64,000 bases of DNA from Pagrus major (lineage: Eukaryota; Chordata; Actinopteri; Spariformes; Sparidae): positions 13,025,613 through 13,089,612 of the forward strand of contig NC_133223.1 of NCBI RefSeq assembly GCF_040436345.1, read 5' to 3'. Both the position numbers and the translations under genes were made by a program. The notes below the pieces were generated by a model. It saw nothing but the letters and a program-made list of their open reading frames with translations, had not been told where the DNA came from and did not search any database. Shown here piece after piece: positions 24,140 through 36,231 of the stretch. Within the stretch, counting starts at the first letter, position 1. Each line of letters starts with the position of its first letter.

Positions 24140-24300
24140 TCGTTTCCTAACCATAACCAAATGCCTAAACCTAACCACAACATGAGCACACTGTTGCCAC
24201 AACAGAAAACTGAAAATTTAACGGAACGAACCGTAATGTTGTAACATACAGAAATGTGAAGTTTCAACATATTCGCCGTTTGTAGAAACATACTTTGCCA
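24140..24300. repeat. dispersed repeat (cctaacc/gcctaaacctaacc type), copy 1
   Basis: Contains tttcctaaccataacc, gcctaaacctaacca, a gttg-cacaac block, and gaaatgtg-agtttcaacatat. The same series of blocks in the same order is at 50520-50680. No ends or frame found. Confidence 0.6.
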
Positions 24301-26684
24301 ACATTTATTCTGATGATTGCGTTTTTTGTAATAATTGTTGATATAAAAGATATTGATTATAGCTGTTTTTATCATCTTAAAAAAAATGGGTGCACAAAAA
24401 CTCAGATTTTAAGGATTAAAACACATCACACACATACAAACATAACACAGATAAACCCACTCCAACAAAGTGAGGGAGTGAGTGAGCGGCAGCGCAGAGG
24501 CGGGACACTGCAGTTGTAATGTCCTTGTTGTGGATAAATTGCGTGTTGAACATATGCCACTGGGATGTGAGCTAATTAGCCAAGGTTGAGTGGGACCCTG
24601 GGGGGTGCGGGGGTGAGGGAGGGGCTGCCAAGGTCAAACCCATAAGTGTGCATGTGCTACTGAATCCATACGGCACAATGGTCCCCCTGTCCCACTCTTA
24701 TGGGCTCACTCCACTCAGTCTCCTCGCTGTACTTAAGTCTGTCTTCACTTTAACAAAACATACCTTCATTCCAATTATCTCACCCTGCTTGACACGAAGG
24801 GTTTACTCGACAGCAGCGTCGTAAAAATACATTTAGACATAACAGCAATCAAAATGCAGATTGCCTCACCTGCTTACCTGCCTCCATCCTCTCTTGCCCT
24901 TTCTGTCTCTCCCTGCTTGTCCTTGCTGTTCTATGTATCTTACCCAAATATATGTCACGCTATAAAATTATGCACCTTTTTCATATGTATAGCCATTACT
25001 GAAAACACATGTAAGGCACACACACATCAGTGCGGAAGGCTACTGAGTGAAATATGAAATATTGTAGCCGTGGGGTAATAATTTATGTCCCTCCTATCTC
25101 TAGCTTTATTGGTCTCACAGTGACTACAGTATGAATATTTTTGCCTTACAGCATATCGAGGACAGGGTCATGTTTGCATAAGGAGGTAAATTATGACACT
25201 AATAACAACGTCGGCGTGCCAGGAAGAGACGTGGGAGGAGGTGAGGGTGAGGGGGTGAGTGGAAAACAGGAGAGGGCTCACATATGGGGAGGACCAAGGT
25301 GAGGGGAAAAACACTGGTAGGTGAAACATTTCAAATAAAGCTGAGGGAAATAAAGGTGTTTGTCTCGTCTCTCTCTCTTTTTTTAAATGATTTGACAGCC
25401 TCATTTTCCTTCTCATCCCCAAAAATTCTCATTCAATTTTCTAGCAATGTTTCTTTTTTTCATTTGAAATTTGCGCACCTTGAGCAACAACAAACACATC
25501 TTCAGACTTCTGTAATAGATTTACCGCCAGGCTGTGAGTCACGCTGTCTGACTTTGCTTTGCTTCTGTGATACTTGTGTGATTAAAGATCCAGAAAGGCC
25601 TTGAAAATGCCATGTTTTTCTGTCTTTTAATATGCCAACCTGAAAGTACTGAACTTTCTTCTTGAAGCACTTTGCAATCACTCATCATCCTCTGAAAACC
25701 TCAGCAGTCGCTTTCAGACAATTACTTTTATGCAACTTTGTACAGCATTTCTACTCCACTACATGTCAGAGGGCAATCTGCTTCTCTTTTGTACAAAGCA
25801 ACCAAAGATTAACTTCACTAAAACCTTCAAATTTCAAACACTAACTTCTCTTTGCTATTTGGCTCCATATGAGCCTCTTTTTATGCTGTTTAATACAATT
25901 CAATGTTAACATCATGGTGATCTTGTATTGTGGTGCATACACACAGCATACATGATTGGAAAGGCTCAACATCTGTGTACATTATTCCCACTTTATTCAG
26001 GCCTGTTCACCTTGAGCTTTTCATGGTGGTAAAGAGAAAATAGTTTTTATTCTATCAGAGCTTTTGCATGAGGTAATGAAATATGTAGTTTTTAAAGGTG
26101 TGCAAATATTGTGCTCAGAACACCTGCACTTTTAGAAAATGTTAGGTTCAATTCAGACAAAACAAAAGGTGAGAATTTCTGCAGAAAGACAACCAAAAAA
26201 CACAGTAAGACAAGGAGACCATTAAAAGTGCTGGTAGGATGTCAAATTCCTTAAAAACAAAGACGGCTGTTTTTGCTATCCATTAATTTTACCCAGCACA
26301 GTCACAACGTTGCCCAATTGATTCATGTGTCGCACATTTAAGTCACTTTAACAAACACTAAGAAGGTAGGATATATCTCTAAAGTAGCACCTTCACCTTT
26401 TCTTCCACAAAAAATCCAGATGTGGGTGTGGAGACTTAATAAGTCAAATTCATTGAAGAGACAAATACACACTATTACAATAAAAGAACAATTTCTATGT
26501 CACAAACTACAGAAAAGTGTGGCTGATAATAACTATAATCCATTTGTCATTACATACAAGAGGTCCATGGGAACAAAGTATTAGTACAGTTTTAGGAAAA
26601 AGTCATAGTCATGCATCATCCACTTTGCAAAAACACATAGCCAACCAGGTAAAATGCGAGAGATCCACAAATCAACGTAGTGTT

Positions 26685-27196
26685 AAAGGTGCAACATGTA
26701 AGATATGGTCATCTGTCAGAACTAGGACTGGGACTGAACACAGCCTCTGAGACCAACAGATGACCGGAGCCACAGTACAGAGGTGATTTACAGCGGCTCT
26801 GCCCAGGGCTATGACTCCGGACTAGATGACAGCAGAGGTGTGAAGCAGGAGAGCACGCACAGATAACGTGAGGTTTACTTTGCTTCTCCTTATTTGTGAA
26901 CACAGATGGCTTGTTAGGCTGAGCTAATTTGGTAGCTTCCGGCTAGTTGGGCTTGTTTATCTAACTAGGCTCGCTTCAGCTCCACCCACGCTCCACCTTT
27001 TTGCCCATTTTTGATTGAGCAGGAGTTGGGCGGTGTCAGGTACTAACTTCAGCAGACATCTCTGCAACACAGTACGTATACGTCTTTGCCATCACGTCAA
27101 CACTGTTGTTTCTTTACATTTTATAGAAGATGTTGGATGCATTTTTGAAAGTTTTAAGCAAAAATTCTGGCCAAATCGTAGATATTTCCCCTTTAA
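26685..27196. mobile_element. MITE copy B (AAAGGTG-family)
   Basis: The left end aaaggtgcaacatgtaaga is a clean match to the terminal repeat of the copy at 41689. The right end (cccctttaaa) keeps only the outermost bases. Shares the internal block cctctgagaccaacaga and the cagcagacat(c/t)tctgca block with copy C. Confidence 0.65.
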
Positions 27197-29635
27197 AACA
27201 TAAATGCAGGGCTCAGAGTAAACTAATGCAGAATAAACATGTCTAGTAAAGAAGAATAAACATGTGAATGAATAATGAATCCTTTTTTTTTTATCCAGCC
27301 AGTTGCCATCCACAGTCACGTGGGTACTGTGCACTGTGATATATAGTCATGCATTACCACATTATGTTCCCCAGCCCTTTGAGCGCCAGATCCTGCTGCC
27401 CCACTGTCTCTCAAGGTCTCTCTCTGTCTGCTCCTGCTCAGCCAAGGTCACCCACTCCGCTGCAGGCTCTCTGCAACCTTGAGCGGCTAACTGACCGGGA
27501 AATGTGTGTTCTCCCGTTCCACCACCTACGTATCCCAGTGTCAATCAGCCAGATACAGAGCAGGACTGTCATTAAATGTTCCAGCGTGCTGCCACTTGGA
27601 CATTAGGCCACTCCGGAAGATGTAATCTGAAAAAAAGCACACATTCGCTCAAGGCCATCCAAGAAATTAGTAGAAGGCATTCAGCTTCTGGGCAAATGAC
27701 AATTGATTTAAGTGCCTCAATACACCGGCTGTCAATGGTGTGGTGTTTGTGTGTGTCCAAGTGTGCATTCTTTTTTCAGATCTTTGTGAAAAAACTCATT
27801 CATGAGTGTAAATAATAAGACATGATAGAAGTAATTGGAAATGTGTTTGTGTGCATGCATGTGTCTGTGTCTAATCCGGTAAAGAGCTTCAAAAGATCTT
27901 AACTATCAATAGACCTTGAGAAAAGTGTGATAGAGGTTCTTAAATGACACAGCCACAAAGAGAAAAAAATATAAGTAAACAGTATATGACTGTTCCAATT
28001 AACAAGGCCACATACTAAAAGCTTTTTAAATAAAGGCAAGCCACAGAGTGCTACAGAGCATTAAAGCCACAATAGTGAGAGTGTATCCGGGACCTTGGCT
28101 TTGATATGAAATCTTGTGGCCTTGCCTTTACCGCCCTCCATGGTAAAAGCTCTTTGTGACGAGGAAATTACTTTATGAACCTCTGAAAGACGCTCCAACA
28201 CTTCAGCCTCCCTGTTAGTTTCATCGCTAGACCATGAGAGAAGTGTGTGTGTTTTTTTCTCCATTTTTTGAAATCACTGCAGCTTGCCATTGGGATTTAA
28301 TCACTCTCAGTCCCTGCCCTTATTTCATGGCTTCCCCTTCAGTCTTTGGCCTTAGTGTCACTTTTTCTTAGAGAGTAGAACTACTGCTAATTAGGGAAAA
28401 AACTCTAAACTATTTGCCTTTCTATTCATATTGTATTTGCAGCCAAATAAGCAACACTCAGTGAAATCAATCTGTTGACAAGGAAAGGTAAATCATTTGT
28501 GTAATTTGTTAAAATTGAGGTTTGTGAGTAAACACTCACAACCTGTGTGTGTACTTCTGCAGTATGGAGCTTTACCTTCAGCCCTTTTAACAATTCTTAA
28601 CCTTGGCCAGAACAAGAGGTCTGTTTTTCATTTTTCCCAAGGTCTGTGGAAATCAGTCTGTTTGAATATGCTCACACTGCCGGGCTTGGCATTGGGTGAA
28701 TTATATTTATATGTGAGCGTGTTTTTGTTTAGGTCTGTAAGGATTCGGTTCCTTTAACATGTACCTGGAATGTTCAATCCGGATAGAGGCAGAAATACCA
28801 AACATGTGTCTCTGCGGCCTTGAGACTTCACAGGGCTCCGACTGCCGGCGCTCAGCTCGGTAAACACAGTTTCCTCCTGTGGCTCTCTGTTTGGACAGGA
28901 AACAAGGAAGCTGATCAAACACTGACTCAGAAGGCCATGGCTGCACTGAGCTGGAATGGAGTCGCGGGCAAAGCACTTCGAATAGGGGGAAACGTGATAA
29001 AATAACATGTCAGTGTTAGCGTGTGTCTGTCTGTCTGTCGTTTTGCAGCCCTGCTGAGTTCCTCATTTGTGCTGGAGCAATATTTTGCCAAAACAAATCA
29101 TGCAGAATAGATAACAGTATCTCAAACTTGTGTTTTGTTTGCACAGTAGGGAAACCAGTATCTCAAACACGGTGTCAGATTTGGTGTTAGTGCCTGACTG
29201 CCTGCGTGCTGCAGATTTACAGCAGTACTTATGACATCATAGATGAGCAGCGGGGTGCAGATGATAGGAAGCATTAGCTGGATGGATAGATGTTGGGTGA
29301 GGGAGGAGGAGGAGGAGTGAAGGAAAATGGAGGAGTAGATGGTGTGTGTCAAAGTCATTGGGGTTAATAAGTTCGGTGATAATGCTTCCCCCTTGTGACT
29401 GTTTATTAAACTGCACACTTTGGATCTCTTCATCATTAGCAGGAATGCATTGACATAAACATAAACGACCGACCAGTTTATATGTGTGGAATGTGTATTT
29501 GGGCACAAAAATATGTATATTTAAATGTGGTATTCTTTACTATCTGTTTAAACACACAGTATCAAGTGACTGTAATGGCCTTTGTACTGGGTATTTCAGC
29601 TGTATGGCAAAAAATATGTCACACTCTAAACATAA

Positions 29636-30350
29636 AAAGAGGGACAGTTGACCCTCTAAATCAAAAATACATATTTCCCCTCATACCTATAGTGCTATTC
29701 ATCCATCTGTTTGGGTGTGAGTTACCGTGATATAAAGATGTCGCCTTCTCTCAAATATAATGGAACCACTTGACACTCAGCTTGTGGTGCTCAAAGCGCT
29801 TAAAAATACATTTGAGCAATGTCTCTTTCCAGAAATTATGACGCCGAAAATAGACCACAGATTGTTGTGAGCAGTTTCTTTCTACTGAACCACACACGTC
29901 AACCGTATCAGTGGCACCCCCAAGAAGTGGCCAGTGTGGGGCCAAGGCCGCCCTGATACAGTTGCTGGAGGTAGGGCTGCCGCCCAGAGATTTTCAATTG
30001 CCCCATCTGGCCACCACACTCCTCCTCGGCCAACCTGTAATGTAATCTTTCTTAGCTAGCTTAGTTAGCTAACCTCCAGTGAGAAGATGGAGGCTTCCTT
30101 CTTAGGTTGGCGGGTGTAGTTTGTTAGAAAGAAAATAGTTCCATGAAAGTGCTCACAACAAAGTCTGTGGATCATATTGAGTAACCAGGTCAGGATTTCT
30201 GGAAAGAGACTTTGCTGGAAGACATCTCCACTGCAGATATCTCCAAAATTTAGCAACTCACACCAAAACAGTCCAGATGGATGAATAGCACTACAGATAA
30301 GAGGAAAGGATAGGATGTATTTTTGATTTTGGTTTGAACTGTCCCTTTAA
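29636..30350. mobile_element. foldback-type element, ~250-bp inverted arms
   Basis: The left arm (29636 to about 29900) is the inverted complement of the right arm (about 30110-30350). Matching blocks include gatggatgaatagcacta, tatttttgattt, atttctggaaagagac and gctcacaacaa, in the same order outward from the centre. The ends are agggacagtt on both sides. The roughly 200-bp centre is unrelated. There is no transposase frame, so this is a non-autonomous element. Confidence 0.8.
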
Positions 30351-31047
30351 AGAGACACTTAAGATTTTCACAATTAATTACCTGGTTAAAAAAAATCTTT
30401 AAAGCACATCTATTCCTTCACTTTCATTGCAAGAAACCCAGACGCTATTAAAATGTGAATATTTCAAGTTTAACGGCTGGACACAAGATGTTTCCTGCTT
30501 TACTGGAAGGTCCATCCTCTGTGTCTGCACACTGGAGGTTTCAAGCTCCACATCACACTCATGTGAGCTGCACATTGAACCACAGTCGACTTCAAAACTT
30601 GTTGTGATGTAACAGAATCATGCTCGTGTGAACACGTTAAATTTAAAGAGGGAAACAGATGAATGTAAAAAAAACTTTACACATACATACTAAGCCATCA
30701 TCCAAGTGGAGTAAGAAAAAGAAAAACACATATGTGAGTGGAAGCTGGTGAGTTTATTCCACAGAAATAAACAAAAGTGGGGCATAGCTGATGAACCAAT
30801 CCATTTTATTATTTTGGGTTGGTTTCTGAAATGACAGGGATGCTGTGGTCTTCTGCATTCAACCACAGAGAGACTTTTTTTTATATCAGATAAAGAAATG
30901 ATAACCAGACACACAAAGTGTTCATCGTTGATCAAAGACGTGACCGGCTGCGTTAAGAGTAGGAATGTGATGGTGTTGATGTGTTGTTCTGTTTGAAATG
31001 AAGAAAAAAAAACCATGAGAGATCAGTTTCAATTTTCAGTTCCTGTT

Positions 31048-31053
31048 TTTATT
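31048..31053 (-). promoter_or_regulatory. tasl: candidate poly(A) signal of tasl
   Basis: AATAAA on the minus strand about 290 bases downstream of the tasl stop codon. Confidence 0.45.
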
Positions 31054-31339
31054 CTCCTTTCGAAAGCCAAAGCTGCACAACAGCAGCACGCCACATGCAC
31101 ATATGCCAGTTACATGACTGCATATAAAAAGACGATTCATGAATAGAGCACTCTCTCCCTGGAGTTACTAATCACATACAGAATTTGCTTTCAACATCAT
31201 CCTTTCAACAGCTCTTAAAAGAAAAAGAAATACGTGAAATGCAGTTATAATACATTTCCTTCTAGTTGTGGCTGATGAAAAACTAAAATGAAAGGCAGAA
31301 TTGGATGACTGGGTTCCTGGACACTGGGGTAACTCCTCT

Positions 31340-32266
31340 TTAATTCTCTGTGAGCTGCTCCCTGCTCGCCTCATTTGAAATCTGCAGAAAGGGAGTACTG
31401 ATCGCACTTGACTGCATGTCACCAGTCACCCGCAGCAGGACGCTGAGAACCATGTCCTTGGCCAGGCCGGCCTCCAGGTTGCCTTCCCGACTCAGCTGCA
31501 GAGTGATCTGGTCTATGCTGGTCAGGACCAGCTCTGAGCCCAGCAGGGGGCAAATGGGGCCTGGGTCAGAATCCCCCTCCCTGGCCATGTTCTCCATCAT
31601 GTATTGCTGGTATACATCCATGAGTTTCTGCTCCAGGTAGTGATTCAGAAGAGAGTTGGAGAATGGAGCCTCACGCTCCTGGAACAAAAAGCTCCGATCA
31701 CGGGTGCTCCCCATTCTCCAGCGATTTGACCCTCCCCTGAGTGGATGCAGAAGTCCCCCCTGAGACGTCTGTCTCGGAGGAGACTCCTCCACAGCTGGGA
31801 GGACATCGCAGGACTGGAGGAAGGGCCCTGCTGCCTGGCCCTCAGCGCCAAGCCGCAGCTCACCATCATTGGTTGAGAGAGGCAGCACCTGGTCACCTCC
31901 AATATGGAGGTCGCTGTAGTTTTGACAGATGCTCTGACAGGAGGAGGGAACCAAGAAAGGGGAATCACCATCTGAGCAAGCCTGAGCCGGGATCTCTATC
32001 TCTGGAGAGATCTGTCTCCCTGACTGGACTCTGTGGAGATCCGATGACTGCAGCGGAGAAATGTACAACTCCGCTGACACACTCCTGTTGTCCAAACAAC
32101 CTGTCTGCTCGGGGGAATTGTGATAAACGAGTGGAGCGTGTCTGGTGGAGCCCGGCATGAGGGCAGCAGCTGCTCTCGGCAGCCCACATGTCCTCTGAGG
32201 AGGGAGGGGATCCAGCTCCCACAATTCACCATAGGTCATGCTCAACAGTCTGCCTTCACAAAGCAT
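31340..32266 (-). CDS. tasl: TASL (CXorf21), TLR adaptor interacting with SLC15A4
   Basis: TASL sits on the lysosomal transporter SLC15A4 and, when endosomal TLR7/8/9 fire, recruits and activates IRF5 through a pLxIS motif. The product here is 308 residues (human about 301) in a single coding exon. Recognised blocks: N-terminal MLCEGRLLSM, where the human protein has its SLC15A4-binding start; VPSSCQSICQNYSDLHIGGD in the middle; LNHYLEQKLMDVYQQYMMEN; and ELVLTSIDQITLQLSREGNL before the C-terminus. The motif reads FLQIS with the phospho-acceptor serine at residue 297 (31376-31378). The first position is Phe where a hydrophilic residue is usual. The start at 32266 is preferred over an in-frame ATG at 32284 because a consensus acceptor (ctttgttgcag) ends two bases before it, implying an upstream non-coding exon, and because homology begins there. 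The position next to nr0b1 matches human Xp21. Confidence 0.95.
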   Translation of the reverse strand: MLCEGRLLSMTYGELWELDPLPPQRTCGLPRAAAALMPGSTRHAPLVYHNSPEQTGCLDNRSVSAELYISPLQSSDLHRVQSGRQISPEIEIPAQACSDGDSPFLVPSSCQSICQNYSDLHIGGDQVLPLSTNDGELRLGAEGQAAGPFLQSCDVLPAVEESPPRQTSQGGLLHPLRGGSNRWRMGSTRDRSFLFQEREAPFSNSLLNHYLEQKLMDVYQQYMMENMAREGDSDPGPICPLLGSELVLTSIDQITLQLSREGNLEAGLAKDMVLSVLLRVTGDMQSSAISTPFLQISNEASREQLTEN

Positions 32267-32865
32267 GGCTGCAACAAAGAGCACAACACAGACAATTTAT
32301 TGTTTATATTCTATTGTAATTTTAATATTCAAATATCTGTTTATACATTTCCTGTGTGTGTAGCATGGGCGGGCTACTACATATCTCATTATGCAGTCCC
32401 TGTATCGTATAATGGAAATCTTGAACTGCATGTTAATATTCAACACTATCAGCATAAATGTATTTATTCATTAATCGTTACTGTTTATATGTAGGAACAC
32501 ATATAAAGCATGGGCTGTGCCACATACCACAGAATGTATAGCCTCAGTTAGTTTGCATTGACTGTCCCTATGTGTAGGAGCTGACCGATATGGTTTTTCA
32601 GGGCTGATACTGAGATCAACTTTTAGTAATCAAGGAGACTGATAACTATGGAAGCCCAATAAAAAATATTCAAATGGTAAGTCATAGTTACTGATTAAAA
32701 AAAGTCATTAATATGGGATAAAAAGCCCCAAAACTATCTTTTAATTTTGACTTTTTTCTCATATTTTTTTTTCACTCATAATTATGACTTACAATTGAAA
32801 TATTTTTTTAATCAAAGATAAATTTTCATCTAATTTTTTTTCTTTAACTGGCAGATATGGGCTTC

Positions 32866-33049
32866 AATACATATATATCTATATATATATATATAGATAG
32901 ATATATAGATATATATATCTATATACATATATATATACACATACATATATATATACATATATATATGTATACATATACGTATATATATATACATATATAT
33001 GTATACGTATACATATACATATATATGTATACGTATACATATACATATA

Positions 33050-33134
<85 letters not shown>
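32866..33134. repeat. long TA-rich array (ATATAC/ATAGAT/TA)
   Basis: About 270 bp of alternating A/T with interspersed tac and tag variants, ending in an almost pure (TA)n of about 80 bp. It is self-complementary and open on both strands only because stop codons are avoided by periodicity. Confidence 0.95.
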
Positions 33135-33137
<3 letters not shown>

Positions 33138-33189
33138 GTTAAAACATCTTGGTGTCAAATTTTGAATAACCAGTCATGTAGGCCTAATG

Positions 33190-33450
33190 TAACTAAGTAC
33201 AACATTCATGTAGTGTATTTTCATTTTCTGCTACATTTATTTGAAAATTTCAGTTACTTTGCCGATTCTGATTATTCAGTGCTTATACGCTATCACTTGT
33301 GACATGTAACCAATCAGGTAGTGTTGTAGGCGGGACAGAGTGGTGACTGCAGACAGAGAAAGGATGCTGCATCATAACCAAAGTAGCACATTTTAAAATT
33401 CATTTATTTCATCGGCAATCTGACAACATAAAGCATAAAACACAGACAGT
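33190..33450. repeat. dispersed teleost repeat, copy related to 37.3-37.6 kb
   Basis: Shares with 37360-37610 the ordered blocks ttttcattttctgct / tttccattttctgct, gatgctgcatcata / gcatgctgcatcag, and ttttaaaattcatttattt / ttttaaaatcaatttattt, followed by a gatatcagat / atatcagatc block. Confidence 0.6.
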
Positions 33451-35286
33451 GATATCAGATAAGTAAAACTCAATGACAAACAGCAGATCTTTCAAGACTA
33501 CATGAATGGTCTTTTATGAGTCTAATTCATTCAATTCCATATCAATTTGAGTTCTGTGTGTAAGAGGGTCAACATATTGATCTCCTAAAAGACATTTGTT
33601 AAACACAGAATAAAGGAAAGATCCAATAATCATGAAAATAAATCATACTCCTCTAAAAACAAACGCCATCCTACCTCAATCACAGACTCTCCGCTTTCAA
33701 GTTCCTTCCACAGTCTTTCTAACAAGGAAAAGTTAGAAACATTGCATTTTCTGTCAACGCAGGCGACCAACTGTGCATGTATGTGCAAGTGTTGTTTTAT
33801 ACTCACCCCAAGAGGAAGTGGGAATAGTCAATATTTTCTCTTTCTTCCCATTTCTGCATTTGGGTTAGTACTAAATACTCTCTAAATCAACATCTTAACA
33901 ATATCTTCTGTAAAAGAGTTGTTTCAGACAGGCTGTGTACATTCCCCTCCACTTCTTTCTTATGTAAGTTATTTTCATTGTAGTCTTATGTAACAATATG
34001 CCTTGTTTGTCTTCCTGCCAAATGAAGTGAAATGGCAGATGTTTCATTCTTATGAAGGCAAAAATAATCTGTAAAAATGAACCGCAAAAGTTTTGTTTCT
34101 TTTAAAAAAGAAACAGGTGTGTGTTTGAGGTTAAAAGCAGAAAGGGAAGTCACATTTAATGTGAGCAAAAATATCAGGAAACAGAGAGCTGGACACATTC
34201 CTGTTTTCGTTTTTTGTGATAGGTCACATAGCACACAGGTGGTGTGTTAACTTAGACCCCTTAAAGCTTCACTCCTCTTGTTATCAAAGCAGAAGTGTGA
34301 CTTCACGCTCAGTTATGTAACTACAAGTCATCACTTCCTCCTTGAAACTCAGCCTGCTCTTCAGCATGTTTAAGTAACTGCTGAATTTAGCCTCAGACGG
34401 CTTGATGACACTTTTTGACCTTTTACCATATTCTTATTTCTTCTCCTCTCTCCTCGTCTGGCAGAAACTTCTGAATGAATCAGTTATCTGGTGAAAGTGA
34501 AGGAAACTTTCAGACCATATTTACAGCTGGGATTTTTCCGTGATGGAAGTTCCCTGTCTGCATGTGCCTCTTGTATCGAGGGAAGCGCGACAATAGGAAA
34601 CATGAGAGAAAATGATTTATTATTAATCAAGCGAGGAAACCTAGACATGAGTCAACATCATTCTATCACTTCTGGAGTTTATAACAACATCCGGGTCGTT
34701 TATACAGCTGGATTTGTTATTATGATCTTCATATAAACATACAAATTTGAAGATTTAAACTCATCCTCAGTTAATCCTGTGATATGTTCTTCTTTAAGGT
34801 CTGGTGGTGTATTAATATGGAGGATTTTAAAGGTGCACTATGCAACTTTTTTACAGGCCTATAAACAAACAGACAGAGCTCTTTGTACATGGAAGAGCAG
34901 TTTGCAAGAGCGAACATTATAAATGTACTATAGAGCTTTATGTTCACATTTGTATTTGTAAACCTTAGAGCAAAACAGGCTTGTGCTTTGAGCTTTGAGA
35001 ACAAAAACAGCACATTTCCCATCTAAAAGTCCTACAGTTCAAGAATATAGGAATGGTGCCTACATTATTGTATAATTAAATGCATAATTCAATAAATAAA
35101 TACATAATTATATATCAAAATGCTTAAATAAATGATTAAATACATAATTACACAAGTTATAATAAATAATAAATATGCAATTTTGTAATTAAATAATCGT
35201 GGCAATTAAACATTAAATCACATCATTATTTATTCATTTATTTGAGCATTTAATTATAAAATTATACATTTAATAAGCATTGAGTT

Positions 35287-35542
35287 ATCCATCCATTATC
35301 TGAAACCGCTTATCCATTTAAGGGTCACGGGGGGGACATTGGTTGAGCAGCGGGGTGCACCCTGGATAAGTTGCCAGTGACAAACAACCATTCAGGCTCA
35401 CATTCACACATAAGGACAATTTAGAGTAACTGATTAACCTAACTTTTTTGCATGTCTTTGGACTGTGGGAGGAAGCCGGAGTACCCAGAGAGAACCCATG
35501 CAGACACGGGGAGAACATGCAAACTCTGCACAGAAAGGCCCC
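35287..35542 (-). mobile_element. LINE-like 3' fragment common in fish genomes
   Basis: The plus strand reads atccatccattatctgaaac, then a region with ctttggactgtgggaggaag and gagaacatgcaaactctgca. I recognise this as a very common dispersed fish sequence whose minus strand ends in a TGGA-type tail, as L2-type LINEs do. The clade assignment is from memory. Confidence 0.6.
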
Positions 35543-36048
35543 GCATTAAGTTATATAGCTAATTATTAATTAATTTAGTTAATTATATATTTAATAAGCA
35601 TTAAGTTATATAATTAATTAATCATCCATTTATTTTAGCATTTAATAATAAGATGATATATGTTTTTAGATACTTATTTTTATATTTGGGTTTGGCCCTT
35701 AAAGCCCTCCATATGTTAACAGGTGGATTCACGGCCACGAGCAGCAACACTTCAGGCCCAGAGCTGGTCGCATAGCTGGTGTTATATAGTCCAGTCCAGT
35801 GTGCTGTGAGTCAGGATATCTGACACAGGCCTGCTGCTCGGCAGTAATGGAAGCACACAGTGTCGGGTGACCGGCCCGTTGCTACAGCAATGTTGCTGAG
35901 CAACATCCGATAACACTGAAGACATGTTGAGATCAGGTTAGACAAGAGACTCACATCTGCCTCTGTGGCACAGTGCGCACAGCCTGCTGATTTCAGCACC
36001 CTGGACAGCGACAGGCCACAGTGAACAGCTCCGGTCAGGGTGAAAGGA

Positions 36049-36121
36049 GTTTGTTTGTTTGTTTGTTTGTTTGTTTGTTTGTTTGTTTGTTTGTTTGTTT
36101 GTTTGTTTGTTTGTTTGTTTG
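36049..36121 (+). repeat. (GTTT)18 microsatellite
   Basis: A pure tetranucleotide run of 73 bp ending 110 bp before the start codon of the C13orf42-like gene, so probably in its promoter or 5' UTR. Confidence 0.97.
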
Positions 36122-36231
36122 TCTATCTGTCTGGAGAGGTATTGGTTGGCCTTAAGAGACGAGTATGGATGGATGCTTGACGAACACTAAGGAATCTACG
36201 TGTGTGACCCTGAAAGACTCCGTGTAGAGGA

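Larger units (their letters stand above)
14426..31047. other. intergenic region between nr0b1 and tasl
   Basis: About 16.6 kb with no recognisable host exon on either strand; the longest frames are under 110 codons and match nothing known. It holds a MITE (16287-16564), a 570-bp-period repeat (20963-21564), a TA/CA array (24075-24134), a dispersed repeat (24140-24300), MITE copy B (26685-27196) and a large foldback element (29636-30350). Sequence near 17500-17950 also looks transposon-derived, but I could not define ends. Confidence 0.7.
32290..36040. other. region between tasl and the C13orf42-like gene
   Basis: No coding gene seen. The 5' non-coding exon and promoter of tasl should lie here but I cannot place them. 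It holds a decayed repeat (about 32576-32860, with a gaccgatatggtttttcag block), a long TA-rich array, two further dispersed repeats (33190-33450 and 34829-35030) and a LINE-like fragment. Confidence 0.6.

Noticed and set aside
31741-32160. 139-codon plus-strand frame over tasl
   Set aside because: Antisense to a recognised coding exon with no independent evidence.
36049-36121. Regular repeat considered as a CRISPR-like array
   Set aside because: It is a pure tetranucleotide microsatellite without spacers, in an animal genome.
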